The notes under the pieces: model-generated
Told to the model about the DNA's origin: nothing
Databases searched by the model: none
The model's input: only the letters and a program-made list of their open reading frames with translations
Source: Diadema setosum
Lineage: Eukaryota > Echinodermata > Echinoidea > Diadematoida > Diadematidae
Direction: 5' to 3'
Length of the DNA: 64,000 bases
Assembly (NCBI GenBank): GCA_033980235.1
Contig: CM067067.1
Span: 39,723,985 to 39,787,984, forward strand
In this document: one piece after another, positions 46,656 through 59,858 of the stretch
Position numbering within the stretch: the first letter of the stretch is position 1
How the letters are laid out: each line of letters starts with the position of its first letter
Program-made: the position numbers and the translations under genes

Positions 46656-48540
46656 CTAAACAGAAGGTATAATGCACACGTATCTAGTACATTCTTATTA
46701 TGACTGATATACTAACTTCCAACTTGCAAGAGCAGCATCTTTGTTACTGGAATTGAAAGAGAACAATGTTTAGAGAGTTTCTCGTGCTTCGAATCCGAAA
46801 AAAATCTGAAAAAGGGTCTTCTTAAAAAACGGTTAAAAAGAGACGATTTCCTATACGATTTGTTATCAAATACATGTACGTTCAAAATACATAGAACAAG
46901 AATTGCTCTCTCAGAAAGAAAAAAAAATGACTATATAGGTTGATCCATTTTCACCTGTGTTGAGTCCTCACGGAAAATCGGGTTTTAAAACTATTTGTTG
47001 GTTTTGTGATGCACGGCCAATGTAGTAGATAGTTCTAAAGACAGTACTTGCATGTGCTTTCTGTATTCACATTCTCTCCCGCTGTCCTACGTATGTCGAG
47101 CTACTCAGCCATACGGCGGAATTTTATTGATAAGATTAGAAGTCATAATTAATCTCTGTTGATGATTGTCCATCTCACAAGTTTGAGTAATAAAACCCTT
47201 TTCGTTTACTTAAAATTATTGTAATCAAACGCGGTACTTTGAATTTCTACTTGTATCACACGTATGATAGGCAACAGGAATTGCAAAAAAACAACAACCC
47301 AACAACAACAACAACAACAACAAGTAAACACATACAAGTGGCTGTCCTGGTGGTGTTAAGACCCAGAAAATTGTTCATACACAGTTTTTAAACATGAAAT
47401 CGGGAACAAAAAAAAAAATCCCCAAATATGAAATAAAACAAAACAATAAAGACGACCGAGTAGGCCTCCTTTGGTGGACAAGTCTACTTTTTGGTCACAG
47501 TATATCGACGGCAGGATGTGAATATGATGTCATAGGTATTTGGAATTTTTGGACATTGTTCGATGACCACTGGAGTGCGGTCAGTGGTGGCCATCTTCAT
47601 GACCTGTAGAGGGGGAAATATCTGATGTCAACCTTAAACATGCAATTACTGAGTACAGAAACAGGATTTATGTAACAATGCTGGGAAGTTCGGAAGTAGG
47701 CAACGAAAAGGCGACGGAAGCTGAAGAGTACGTGTACTGGTGACATAGACTTTAGTATTGCGATCTATGAGTAATGATACTTGGAACTTCCTGTGTAAAG
47801 TATAAATTGTGCATGCGATTTTTATATTTAGGCATGCAGTCCATCTCATCTGGCGGCGGAAATGAATCGGAAGAGCTTAAAATCAAAAGAAGGGGGGGGG
47901 GGGGGGAGAAGTATTGCTAGATAGTATTTTGAAAATGTCTCACCTTAACCGTAGCCAGTAATCAGATGATTTAACCATTTGCAAGGACAGAATGCATCTT
48001 TTAAATGAAAACAAAATTTTACCTGGGTGTGATTTTAATTATAATAATAATACATTACATTTGTAATGCGCTTAATATAATGTTTCATAAAGATAAAAAA
48101 AAAGAACATCAAAACTTTAATTACAAGTATCCAATAGTTTATAACTCGTGTATAAATTTCTATTTTAATGATATACTCCATGAGCTCCATATAAGGAGAA
48201 GAGAAAGAGTTGCTGATAATATGGCATCTAGTTAGCTTCGCCATCGTTCAGCATCGTGTGCACACACATTTGCCTTAACCTCGTAGAAATTTATTGTGAC
48301 AGATGCTTCTATAAGGTGATAATCATTGAATAATTTGTAGACGTGGTTATCCACCACGTGCTCTTAGTTTACAAAAGTTAGATGTCCTGATGATGAGCTC
48401 TGCATTTGAATATCTTCCTTATTCGTGTTGACATGAGAATGCTGGCTGGAATCATTGTCTCAATAAACGTCGTGCATCTATCTTCCATCACCCATATGAC
48501 ATGCAGGACTCTTCCCCTCGCTGGCTTGTTAAAAGACGAT
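46656..48540. other. Unique AT-rich interval
   Basis: A poly-G run at 47892-47906 and A-rich stretches. No coding exon could be supported on either strand. Confidence 0.3.
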
Positions 48541-48790
48541 GTTAATTAAAGTCACCGGCCTTGGATGGCCATCTATGATGTCTTGCCAAGGCAAATATTG
48601 CATCTGATTGCCACAGTAATCTACATCCCCCTTACTCCTTGTTCCTGCCTGTCTTGTCTGTAGCCAGCGAAGGAACAGACTTCTTACCTTGATACATTTT
48701 CAGCATCTCAAACTCGGCCCTAGCTGCCTTCATTGGCCTTTGTTACAGCAAGCGAAGATGTCCGTGGCCACCTGATACAGTTACAATTTT
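48541..48790. other. GC-balanced block of ambiguous function
   Basis: It stands out from its AT-rich surroundings. On the minus strand one frame reads MKAARAEFEMLKMYQ before either a GTAAG donor or readthrough to a stop 18 codons on. A second stretch (TRQAGTRSKGDVDYCG..) is also open. The two cannot be joined, because the gap would be a 30-nt intron. It could be an unannotated exon or a conserved regulatory element. A (GA)n run follows at 48808-48834. Confidence 0.2.
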
Positions 48791-51700
48791 AAACAGGGAA
48801 TGAGGGAGGGAGAGAGAGAGAGAGAGAGAGAGGGAGATGGTGGAGAGGGGATGTGACGATGTGAGTAGGGCTGATGAGGAACAATCAAAATGGCGGCCAG
48901 GACGACGTGATTAGCCTTGTGAGCGTGGTAGATGATCACGCTTTTACTACATCGACTAATGTTCTCTAAAATAGATCAAAATAGGACTTGATGTAGCAGC
49001 AAAAGACCTCAGAGGACAGAGGAGAGGATATGACTCTCCTCACTAAAAACACAATGTTTCATCATGAATGTGATGCTTCATGTTCCTGTTTTCTGAGAAA
49101 AAAAATACTATTAAAGCAAAATGTTGTAAAGTCGTTAAGTTTGGTATGATACACAAAAAGATGTAAGTCACAACCATCGCTTTTACACTAAGTAGAGAGC
49201 TTTGGATTGACAAAGCAACCACCACCTCTGTTAGTTTTGCATTGAGGGTGTGTATCCACTATCACTATACAATTAATGTGAATTTTTTAAGATCCTAAAT
49301 CCTTGATCCTTTATCAAAATTAGTTAAGAGTTTGATCAAATTCATTTTTCTTTAAAGTCAACTTTGGAATTGCAATTAGATTCCATTTGTGATTTGATGG
49401 AGGACATTTTAAAGTTAATCCGTGGTATTTCTGTCTTCACTGGACTATGCATGAGAGAAAGGAGGAGTGACAAATAAATGCAAACAGCAGACTCCGAAAG
49501 ATCGTCAGTCTAAAGTCATACTGCGAGTTAATGGGGAAAATGGATGGTACATTTACTTTCTGTGTGTATTTTACTGGACAGTATTTCTCAAGGAAGATGG
49601 TCAATGACGTTACCTCTTAATAGATTTGTTCCCCTCTGCCGCGATGCGAACATTAAAAGAATACCAATATGGCAACGTGACAGTTTTTTTTTTCTCAACA
49701 TTAATATATTCGACATACAAACCGACCTATTTCTGTGCTTGGCATGAGAGTTGCTTTTACTCATTTTTTGGTCACTTTGTTTCCATGTATTTTATGTGGG
49801 AACACGTGGTAACTGAAACCATTCTGTCAATGTGGCTCGTACTGCAGTTGTCACTCCGTAATATTCGAAGAGGCATTGCCACCTAACACTTTTCTTGTGC
49901 CGGTGTGCGCAACAGCAAAAATCTCCAACGTTTACATTTCTCCATAGAAAGATCCAACCATGTTAGTAGAAGAAGAGAATTGATGTCAAACGGGATGTTG
50001 ACACACAAGTAGGTCTACATAGTCCGGACTACCGTTCTTAATGTTGAAGCTTGCTGTAGAATGTGATAATCCATGCTTTGTGAGAAAAAAAAAAATCTAT
50101 AAAGGGATACACTTTGGACCCTCGAGTAGCGATTGCCACTACCACCGCCACTTAAAACAAACAACAAACAAACAAAAAAACAAAAAACAACTAACAAAAC
50201 AAAACAACCACAAAACAAAGTAAAAAACAAACATAAACGACGCAATACATAATTATTGCCCAGCATATATATACCAGTGTATGTAAGAAGGAACGATTGC
50301 CTAAAGCCATTAGTAACGGTAATATTTCGGTACAGTGTATTGTACTATATAGTGACAAGGGATGTGCTTCATGATGTGAAAGCCAAGAAGACTGTGCTGT
50401 GATTGGCTCTTCCAGCCTTCCAGATGATTTTCACACGGGTTTAACAGGGTTACATTCTTCAAATGACGAACGAACCTTTACGTCACACGTCTGTGATTGT
50501 CGTTGGTATAGATATCAGTTCTCTGAGTTTCTGTATCCTGAATCCTGAATCATTCAACAGTCATGCTGATCAAGCCTTGTTGTTCCCAGCCTTCAAAACT
50601 GCGAGTTTCCTGCATGGGAAACCTACGCTGTTCATAGGGGTGGTGTACCAGCCCCCCTCACCCCCCCCCCCCCTCCCACACACACACGTATAGATCACGC
50701 ATACATTCACAAAGTAAACATGCACATTGTGCTCAGACTCGGAGAATAAGGAACAAAAACAGATGAAGGGATGAGAGGGTAGGGAGAAAGATAGAGAAAA
50801 TAGAATAGACAAACATAAAATGGTATGTGAGAAACAGGTGGAAATAACTACCGGTAGACCTATTTTTTGCGACTCTTCCGTTACCAGGTTATCACATAAT
50901 TATAGGAAGCTTGATCCGAATGATTATGGTCATGCAGATATTCCAGATCAGTTTATACCACCGACTCGTGTGTCTTTGTTGAGTCTTGCAACACTGCTGT
51001 GCCTTCATTCATTTCAGTTATCTTCTTTGATATCGTAGCTGGGTATGAAGGATTGTAGAGATGGTATCATTATGTTTAATCGAGTGGCATGGCTGATACG
51101 TGTGAAGACCATGCAACATGACTCATGTGTTGCGAATGTCTATTTGCTCAGTCTTCATGGCTATACCAATCACTGGACGTAGCATCATTACTCACAAGGT
51201 GATTACCTATTGAGTCAACCTCTCAGACTTCTCTCAAAATAAAGGTTATCTTTTCACTCTGTCTTATTTCCCAGTGGCCGGGATCCTTCAGGGCAGGAAT
51301 CATGAAAGTGATGAAAAGGAACGACAATACCTGAAATGCTGAAAATAATTATTTGTTTATCTCCTTCCTGTCTGAGCAATTCAAAATGAAAATTTATTTT
51401 ATTGGAAGCAAGCAGTGATGATTGTTAATTGTATCTCCTGGGATGAGACGTATTCTTTGCAGTAAAAATCGATGCGTCTGGATTGGCTTAGTTCTTAGGA
51501 GTGAATAAAGACAAACGTATCATTGTTACAGCGCCACCACTCTGAAAATAGAATAAAGCGATTTGACAGAAATCATATTTCCCGTGAAGGGTTGAATACT
51601 TCACGCGTGAGGTTTTGAAAGTTTTTGAAAGACGTGGCAAAGAAATGATCTAGCAAAAGTATGTGTTATCCATGGTCGTGGTATTCATAAATGGCTAAGA

Positions 51701-53774
51701 GAATAAATGGAAAGAAAAACAGGTAGCATGACGTACAATATGCTAGATTATTCATCAAAAAAAACCCAAACATACAAAACAATCAAACCGCGATGCACAG
51801 TATATATTTCCCTTTAATTGGCCTCCGTAAACGCACATGACACACATCCAAACACAACCGACGATGTCAGAATACATGAACATATGAGATAAAGAGATCA
51901 CTACAAATGAACTACTTTTGATACACTTCTGTGCGTAAATATTGCGTAGAAATAAGCGGCTTAACTCATTTTGATGAATGCTATTCATTGAGGCGAAGCG
52001 AGGGGCTTCAGCCAGCTTTCCTGGTTGAATGGAGATCGGACAGACCAGGTTCCACAACGGCAGAGTACAGGCGAACTCTCCGTTGAGCTGCTGTGGTGCT
52101 GTGCATTCTGCAATACAATGATTATGTACTACCAGTATGTTTGTCTGCTTTCATGTTTACTTGAGGATATGCCGTATTTCACATTGTTCATGAGACCCTT
52201 AACATAATACATTGTGTCCATGTTTTTGTTTTGTCTTTTCACCGAAGGAAAAGGGGACTTTGGCTCACTTTTATTGCATCATTATAGATGGCGTTCTGAT
52301 TAAAAGAAAGAAAAAAAAACACGAAAGAAAAACACCGATACATTTCATTTCAGAAGTGCGTAGAATTGTGTCCGCCAAACTTCTTTGTTGTATTCTACTT
52401 GTCACTCGCGGTCAATACTATTGGGAGCGCGTACAGAAGTCGGATAATCGTAATTGAATAAAGCATGTAGTATTTGATTACAGTGATAGTGATAGGCCTG
52501 ATGATGCAATTCATTTATGATAATCATTATTTCAGCTGTGATGGAAAGAATGATAAATTGATATTTTCCATTATTTCCGCCATTTTATCATTATTATTGT
52601 GGTTATGATGATGATGATGATGATAGTGACGCTTATAATGATAGTAGTAGCAGTCGTAGTAGTAGTAATAATAATAATAGTAAGAATGTAGTGTAATTAT
52701 TATTGTTATTACTATCATCATAATTATCATTATCACATTATTCTCAGCATCATGAGCAGCAGCAGCAACATTCTTTCCATGGCACTGTGATGAAGGAGCC
52801 ATCTTACAAACCAACATACCAGTGCATCAGCAATTAGTAAACGAACGCTTTGAAGAAGTGTAGGGCGACACCATGCAGGGAAATGGACTTTTGCTTTCCA
52901 CCTCATCTCTGGCATGTCTGTGGGTGACAATACTCAGTTCACTAACACTCGACCAGTGATCACATGTACTGGTATGTCTTACTCTATGATACGTGCCCAT
53001 AGTGTATCTTGGTAGCCCATGATGTGATTTTTGCGACGGGATCTTTTCTGCTACAAGAACAAAGACTCCTCATCCTGTGATAGACAGTGAAATCAGACCA
53101 CATTGTAGCACGAAACAAAACTGAAAGTATAGATAACCTATATGTTGATGTTTTCAACTAGACCACGTTGTCGGAAAGCAATGTTACCAGTCATCACTTA
53201 TTACTGTCGTTTTCACGTAATCTGACCAGAAATAACACGAAAGTACGTTTCCTCCGAAGTTCAGTTCAAGGTGCGCAGCTTTTCCTTTCCGTCTGTCACT
53301 CTGGGACATTTTCCACATGGAATGACTCTAACCAGCCGCTGTTTACCGCAGTACAACCACCATATAGGTTAGAGAGGACAGTTTCATGATGACTGCCAAT
53401 TTTCTTGATTGCTACTGACGGTGAGCTGGGTAGGGGGTCACTCTCCTCAGTTGGAGAAAAGTCTCGTGATGGAGCAGATGAGGAAAGATCATCACCTGTA
53501 GGTCACATCGAAGTCAAGGTGCAATAACCTCCAAGTCATGCCGTGTCGTTTTCATACCATGTTGTAGTTTCGGAAATGTATTTTATCAAGGAAACTCCTT
53601 GATTTATTCATACATTGCCAAATTTCAACCTTTTTGCTATCGTATTCCGGGTTTAGGAAAATTATGTCATCAGCGTAGGCCTATACTTTGTTTACACTGA
53701 GTAAAAGTTTAGCCCGACGACAATGACCGCTTTGTAGTGAGCTGTAGGATGAAATGCTTGCACAATTCAAATTC
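48791..53774. other. Unique interval with trinucleotide tracts
   Basis: It contains (GA)n (48808-48834), a CAAA-rich tract (50156-50230) and ATG/AGT/AAT tracts (52597-52740). I recognise no gene. Several short minus-strand stretches with AG..GT limits, such as around 52983-53050, are too short to call. Confidence 0.3.
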
Positions 53775-54339
53775 TTAAAGGGAAGATAAACCCCAAGAAC
53801 AATGTGGATTGAGTGAAAGCAGCAACATAAGTAGAACACATCAGTGAAAGTTTGAAGAAAATCGGACAATCGATGCAAAAGTTATGAATTTTCAAAGTTT
53901 TGGTGTTGGAACCGCTGGATGAGGAGACTACTAGAGGTTATGACGTATGAGTGGACTACAATATCAAGAAAATATAAAGAAAATACTACAAAAATCCATT
54001 TTTCATGAAAATTACAAATTCCATCAACTTGATTTTGACATATGTTAAGGGTAGCAATTATTCCCCCTGCTTTCTGAAAGCGGTTGGTCCACTGCTCTTT
54101 CATAATTCTAGAAAAGTGAATTTTTGTTGAATATCCTTTATATTTTCTTTGTATTGTTGTCCACTCATACGTCATATCCTCTAGTAGTCTCCTCATCGAG
54201 CGGTTCCAACACCAAAACTTTAAAATTCATAACTTTTGCATCGATTGTCCGATTTTTCTCAAACTTTCACTGATGTGTTCTACTAATGTTGCTGCTTTCA
54301 CTCAATCCACATTGCTCTTTGGGTTTACCTTCCCTTTAA
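53775..54339. mobile_element. TTAA-flanked foldback family, copy 3
   Basis: TTAAAGGGAAGATAAACCCC at the left, GGGTTTACCTTCCCTTTAA at the right, arms about 190 bp each. Highly similar to copy 1 at 16209-16774 (AATGTGGATTGAGTGAAAGC, GGAACCGCTGGATGAGGAGA and TTATGACGTATGAGTGGAC shared). Full-length and little diverged, so a relatively recent insertion. Confidence 0.85.
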
Positions 54340-56125
54340 GACAATTTTATTTCGTTGTATTTACGCCTTTCACCACAAACTTGAATTTTCAGACTGCTGC
54401 AAAATTTAAGAATTTCAAGGGCTCTGGATCATTTGCTTTTGTTTCAGATATTTATTTCTTAGTCATTGGAAATCCAACAATTTATCTTGCCACATTCAGA
54501 CACTTTTCATTTCAGTCACAGTAAAGTGTATGAAGCTTCAACGCCATGCACAATCTTTGCTATTCAATCCCTGTCTCTTCTACCGGTTGAATGTCACGCC
54601 TTGGTGTAACCATGGAGCTGCTCCATGGTGTACATTCTGTCCATTAGTTACCGTACGTCTCCTGCCAGTGACATGTGGTGGTGATATAAGTTCACCCACG
54701 TCTGGTGGTGGAGGCGTGGGTTGCTCGCTCTTCCTGGAAAGGTCGATGGGAGTTCCAGGGTGAAGGCCTCGATGCTTCCCTGTGGAGCTACAGGGTTCTT
54801 TCTCTACACAAATTGATTCGGCTAGGGAGGTGGGTCCCACCTCCCTGATTCGGCCGAGTTCATAACCTGAAAGAGGTACATGGAAGAGTCAGACACTGGT
54901 AATGACATCATCAGTAATTCAGTAGGAAGGGAGGGAGAGGGGATGTGATTGAGTGGTATTAAAGAAAGAATACTCGCTCCGTCTTTTTGTTTCCATCAGA
55001 ATAACTTTATTCGCATTTTACAAGAATGGATGTTTTTTTTTCCCATAACACGGAGTGACTACCTTTTCAATGTTAGGAAAGAAAAACTATCACAGGACAG
55101 AGCTGCCATCTTTGAAAACCCATGTCATCGTCTGGGAATTGAATTTGCTCAAGAATGTGTTTATTTGCAATAAATAAATACTTATGAATATGAATGAAAA
55201 ACATTGGTTGTTGATGTCTTTGAAATCGTGCAACATCTGCCCAATCTTGGCGATATTTAGTGTTTGAAGAGTTATAATGTGATATGAACGTATGGTGAAT
55301 GTAAAATAAAAAGATGTACAGTACATGTACATTCTGTCATATCCAAGCGAAGAAGAAGAAGAAAAAAAAAGTTAAATATCGTTTTCTGACGGGCGTCGGT
55401 ACCTACACACGGCCATGATGGCTGGCTGTTAATGAGCTGACACTGTATGTACATACTAATGACGCTAATGCCTCCAGTATGTCCTTGGTTGTCGCTGGTT
55501 ATTACCGCCCAAGAGTGGTGGGCTAAACACATCTCATGTGTTGTTTACAGCTCACCCAATATGCTTGCGGACATGTGAGGGGACACGGCGTGTTTTCGTC
55601 TATTCGATTATGTTAATAATTTCCTGCAGACATATGATAAAGAGTTCTGCCTCTCGATAACAGTAATAAATTTGTGTCGTGCTTGTTCGATAGCTTTCCT
55701 TTATTTTCTAAGTGTAAATGTGCAGACAAAATGCGTCTCGACTGAGAACCTTCAAAGATAAATCATGCCAGAAACGCACGCATGATATAATTTTGTAGTC
55801 CTAATCCAAGTTAGCACACACTCTGCTTGTCACTAATAAATATCGAAGTACTTTGAGACCGAAAAGTGTGAACCTCGAAAACACGAAGTCATGCTTCATG
55901 ATTGATCTCGTTTTGCCATTATACGCTTAGGCCTACATAAAAATGAAACTCTCAACTACTATGGCAATTAGGCACGATGTTTGTGTGTGTGTGTGTGGGG
56001 GGGGGGGGTAGGGAATCTAGGGATGGTAGTTGCACTTGTACTACTCAGAATACATCCTTCAGTATCGACTGAAGAGAGTTATATAGCATAACTATGTCTC
56101 CATGGCGATCTAAGTTAATAAGTTG
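54340..56125. other. Unique interval with small palindromes
   Basis: Contains ACCATGGAGCTGCTCCATGG (a 21-bp palindrome near 54608) and AGGGAGGTGGGTCCCACCTC (near 54824), possibly the two ends of one short foldback. It also has a (GT)n plus G tract (55980-56009). No exon recognised. Confidence 0.35.
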
Positions 56126-56918
56126 TTTAACCCTAAAAGGGCCGGGGGGGGGGGGGGGGCGGAATCCGCCCCCCTCGACGTTTCGCGCTATAATTCTGTA
56201 ACGCGAGAAGGCCTCATCGCGAGGCTTCTTGACTTTCTTCGTTCAAGTCTCGCGCAACTTTTGAGATCAAATTTGCAACGTCCGCGCATACTTTTGCGAA
56301 GCCACGCCCATTTTTGTAACGGAATGTCGCTCCAAAACGGGCACAATTTTGTGATTTTGTGTACATTTCCTATGGAAAACAGTGCTCTGTCATGAAAGGC
56401 ATAAAAACCTGATTATTTTTTACAATTAATCACTTTCATTGAGTAATTTTGTGCTAATTATGGTAGAAAAGTGGTCAGTGAGAATTTCCAATGAAAAAAC
56501 AAAGAAAAAACAAAAGTTGAAAAACAAAGAAATACATAAGAAATTCTGAAAACAATAAAATACATAAGAATTGAAATGAGTTTTGGAAGTTTTTGTGATG
56601 TACAATTGTTGAATATGCTAAAACAGATTTACAGATCAAAAATTAGACTCTCAATGCTTTTAATTAAGCTAAAATATCACCTTGAGCTTAATTTGCATGA
56701 TTAATTAATTATAATTAGAAATTGATTGTTTCAAAAAATCTTATGACACAATCTTGTAGATTATGACGCGGGTCTCACGCATGCAAAATTTCATCGCGAT
56801 CGCACCACCGATGGCCGAGATCTCGGGGGGGGGGGGGGGGGGGGGGCGGAATCCGCCCCCCCCCCCCCCCCCCCCGGTCTGAGCATAGCCAAAAAAGCCC
56901 GGCCCCTTTAGGGTTAAA
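56126..56918. mobile_element. TTAA-flanked G-tract foldback, copy 2
   Basis: TTTAACCCTAAAAGGGCCGG, an 18-G run, then GGCGGAATCCGCC at the left. On the right is a second GGCGGAATCCGCC between long G and C runs, then GCCCGGCCCCTTTAGGGTTA. TTAA at both ends followed by CCCTA is the terminal style of piggyBac-type elements. The interior (CGCGAGAAGG.., ATTTCATCGCGATCGCAC) has no coding signature. Confidence 0.75.
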
Positions 56919-57944
56919 GGTATACGTCCAATTCCAGTCCCGTAAAATCCCATTCAGTGATTGGTTCTGCTGATGTGCATATTGCTGTAACCAGGTGCAC
57001 CAGCTTATAATAGCTAGACAGGTTATATAGATTACAGTTCTAAAGCTTTCTTGCCATATAGACTCAATACTGAAACATTTTCCAGATAACAATTGATGTG
57101 ATAATTGAGGGGTTTGGGGATGTTATTGTGTCTGTGAATTAGTCAAGGTATAAGGTGCAAAAAATCAGGCATTGCAGTGCTCATTTCAGCTGGTCTTATT
57201 GTTCATGACGTCACAATGTCAAGACAATTATTAATTTCACTTTATTTATCTGTTTATTTTTTTGATGGTGGATAGAGCTCATTGATGCTGGAAAACTATG
57301 ATACATACTAGTTATTTTCATCAAACACTTCCAGAATTTGTGATTTGTTGATCTGTGTACATCAGCAGAATTGATATGGTATTGGATGTCAGGAGACCTT
57401 GAAAGCTGAAAGAAAATACCCAAGCTCCTCTCAAATCACAAAGACAAACTTCCAACATTAGATCATGTAGAGGTGTGAACACTGTCACCCTAAACACCAA
57501 CAGATGCATGCAGTGAACAGAAGGTGCGTCCATTCACCCCTGGTCTAGTCTTTTCACATCAGGTGCAGACCGAACTCTGCCCTCGTGGCGCCACTATAAG
57601 GAACACAGATCGATGAAAACAAAGCAAACTCTTCCTCACAATTTGTGATTTGTCAGTAGGCTGTTGTGAACCGCCTGACCCCGTTCTCTGACTCATCGCT
57701 ACGTTATCAGTTCGTCGTCCTCCTTCGCCTTGTTCGATCCTCTGTTGTGCTATTTATGTCCACACAGCTTTACCTGTAGCCCTTTGACAAACGTTGTCTT
57801 GCAATATCAGTGACGCCGTGGCCCTGCGTGTTCACACGGAAGCCCGTTATTGTTATCCCTATCCAAATTTTCGCCGTAACGTCATTTGGAATTAGGAATC
57901 AAAAGTGTGTGTGTGAACATCTTTCTACTGACAGCTCTTTAAGC

Positions 57945-57975
<31 letters not shown>

Positions 57976-58620
57976 ACACAGCCATCAGTTATGGCGCTAC
58001 GCCGGTCATTACTTCAGTGCGCCAATTACCAGCTGCAGTGATTGTTCATACATTGCTTTTTCGAGCCTCAGGTCCGCTGATTAAACTGGCAACACTCAGA
58101 TGCAAGGTTATGCTTGAGTGTTTTCATGTTTATGTGTTTACTTGGTGTATCTCCCCTACACTACCAATCTGGGTCCCCACACCATCTGATGGGATATGAT
58201 GTCTGAAACGCAGACTAACTAAAATTTTTCTTTCAGTCTCTTCTCTCTCCTCTCTCCCTCTATCGCCATTCCGCCCTCTATCGCCATTCCGCCCCTCTCT
58301 CCTTTTCCTGACGTGGATTTGACAGTTGAAACTGAAAGCCACTGGGGAGAGAACGTCGTCCTGCACGTCGGGAGTCGTTCCATTGTCTTGTTTCCAGGAA
58401 ATCGGGAGAAATTCTGATTAAGAATTTTCCTCCTCCTCTCCCTGCCCTCGAAGCTTCATCCGACGTTTTCTTCACACATAAACGAGGCACAGATATTGGC
58501 GCGCATGATGGTGCGCAGATACAGTGAATTTAGAATATTGTGATTGAACAGGGGGTCGATGTCTCATCTCCCTGTAGAAAAGACCCAGCGGGCATTACTC
58601 TTTCCTAGCTGACTACAATC
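56919..58620. other. Unique interval
   Basis: A poly-C plus (CA)n tract (57943-57980) and a short direct duplication (CTCTATCGCCATTCCGCCC, 58257-58295). No exon recognised. Confidence 0.3.
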
Positions 58621-59635
58621 ATGAAAACAATCGTCGCCCTTAGTAAGTAATGTGAATACATTTTGTCATGATAAATCAAAGACCTCGCCAGTTGATTTGC
58701 TTACCATGTACTTATGTTATCGCGTGGAATACGTTCAACATGTGCTGAATCTCTTGCGCCTACAAGCTGCTTATCTCGGTTTCTAGACCTCTTCCTGAAA
58801 ACTTGTGATAGGGATAACATTCAGCTCATCTTACATAATTCACACTACCTGATCTATGCCAAGGACAGCATAATTCTAAAGCGTCATAGTAATGAGACCA
58901 TGTTGATTATGTAACTCATCCTAATCATAGTTGACCAGTGAGAACAAAATGCTACCTGGCGACCCGCCTTCCTATTTACTTTGTGAGCAGTCTTTTCTTT
59001 CCCCCTTTTTTTTTTCTTCGAATAATAGTAGGAAGGAACAATAAAACCACGACTTGATTATAGTGAAACAGTCACACTTTAAGAAAATGACTCAGTTATG
59101 ATATATGATGTAGCGATCACCATCAATGCACAAATTAATCATTCACCTCACCATGACGCAGAGGTTGAGTGACCGACCAAGGACAGCGAGAACGATAGAA
59201 ATCCGTAGGGCGTGAAATATCGATCAATTTCATAATTTAATGTGAACGTAACGTTGCCATTATTTCGACTACTGGTACCTTTCGGTCTTACGATGAACGG
59301 CCTCCCAAGGTCGAGGAGATCAACAACCCCCCCCCCCCCCCGTCCGTCCTGAGTCACGTATGAACACGAGTTGTCTGAACGAGACATGATTATGATTTCA
59401 TGTCATATACTGGTATTCAGATGGTGAGGTCGTCCTACCTCCCAGCAGTTTGCTCTCGCTAAAATAGAATAAAAAAAAAAAATAAAAATGATTACAAACC
59501 AGCTCAGCATCAGAGGAATGTAAGTGTAGCGCCCTCTCTGACTGTCGATTGGTATTTTTCAAACTTGTCTCGGAAGGCAAAATAAGTAACGTTTCGGTTA
59601 CACCCTGTCTGCACTGCATAGCGGAGATGGATGAG

Positions 59636-59636
59636 T

Positions 59637-59674
<38 letters not shown>
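59636..59674 (+). repeat. (GT)n microsatellite
   Basis: A pure GT dinucleotide run with one A interruption near its start. Confidence 0.9.
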
Positions 59675-59677
<3 letters not shown>

Positions 59678-59858
59678 AAAAATGAACTCAATTCTTCACC
59701 ATTTTTCGTTTCATGAGGTCAGCATGCTTGTTTCCTCTCAGGTTAGATATTTTTCATCACTCATCTCTCCCTTCCCATCCATCCCCTCCCTCGCTCGCTT
59801 ATCATTCTCTCCCTCTATCGGTAATCTATCTGTTGTCAGATGCCTCCTTCATTTTTTT

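Noticed and set aside
46960..47030. Possible minus-strand exon upstream of the Patched-like exon
   Set aside because: The donor-like GTGAAAATG is weak, the frame has stops, and there is no hydrophobic or family signal.
58621..58642. Short first coding exon MKTIVAL with a GTAAGT donor
   Set aside because: It ends in phase 1, which does not fit the phase-2 exon at 61237. No intermediate exon was found and seven codons are too few to judge.
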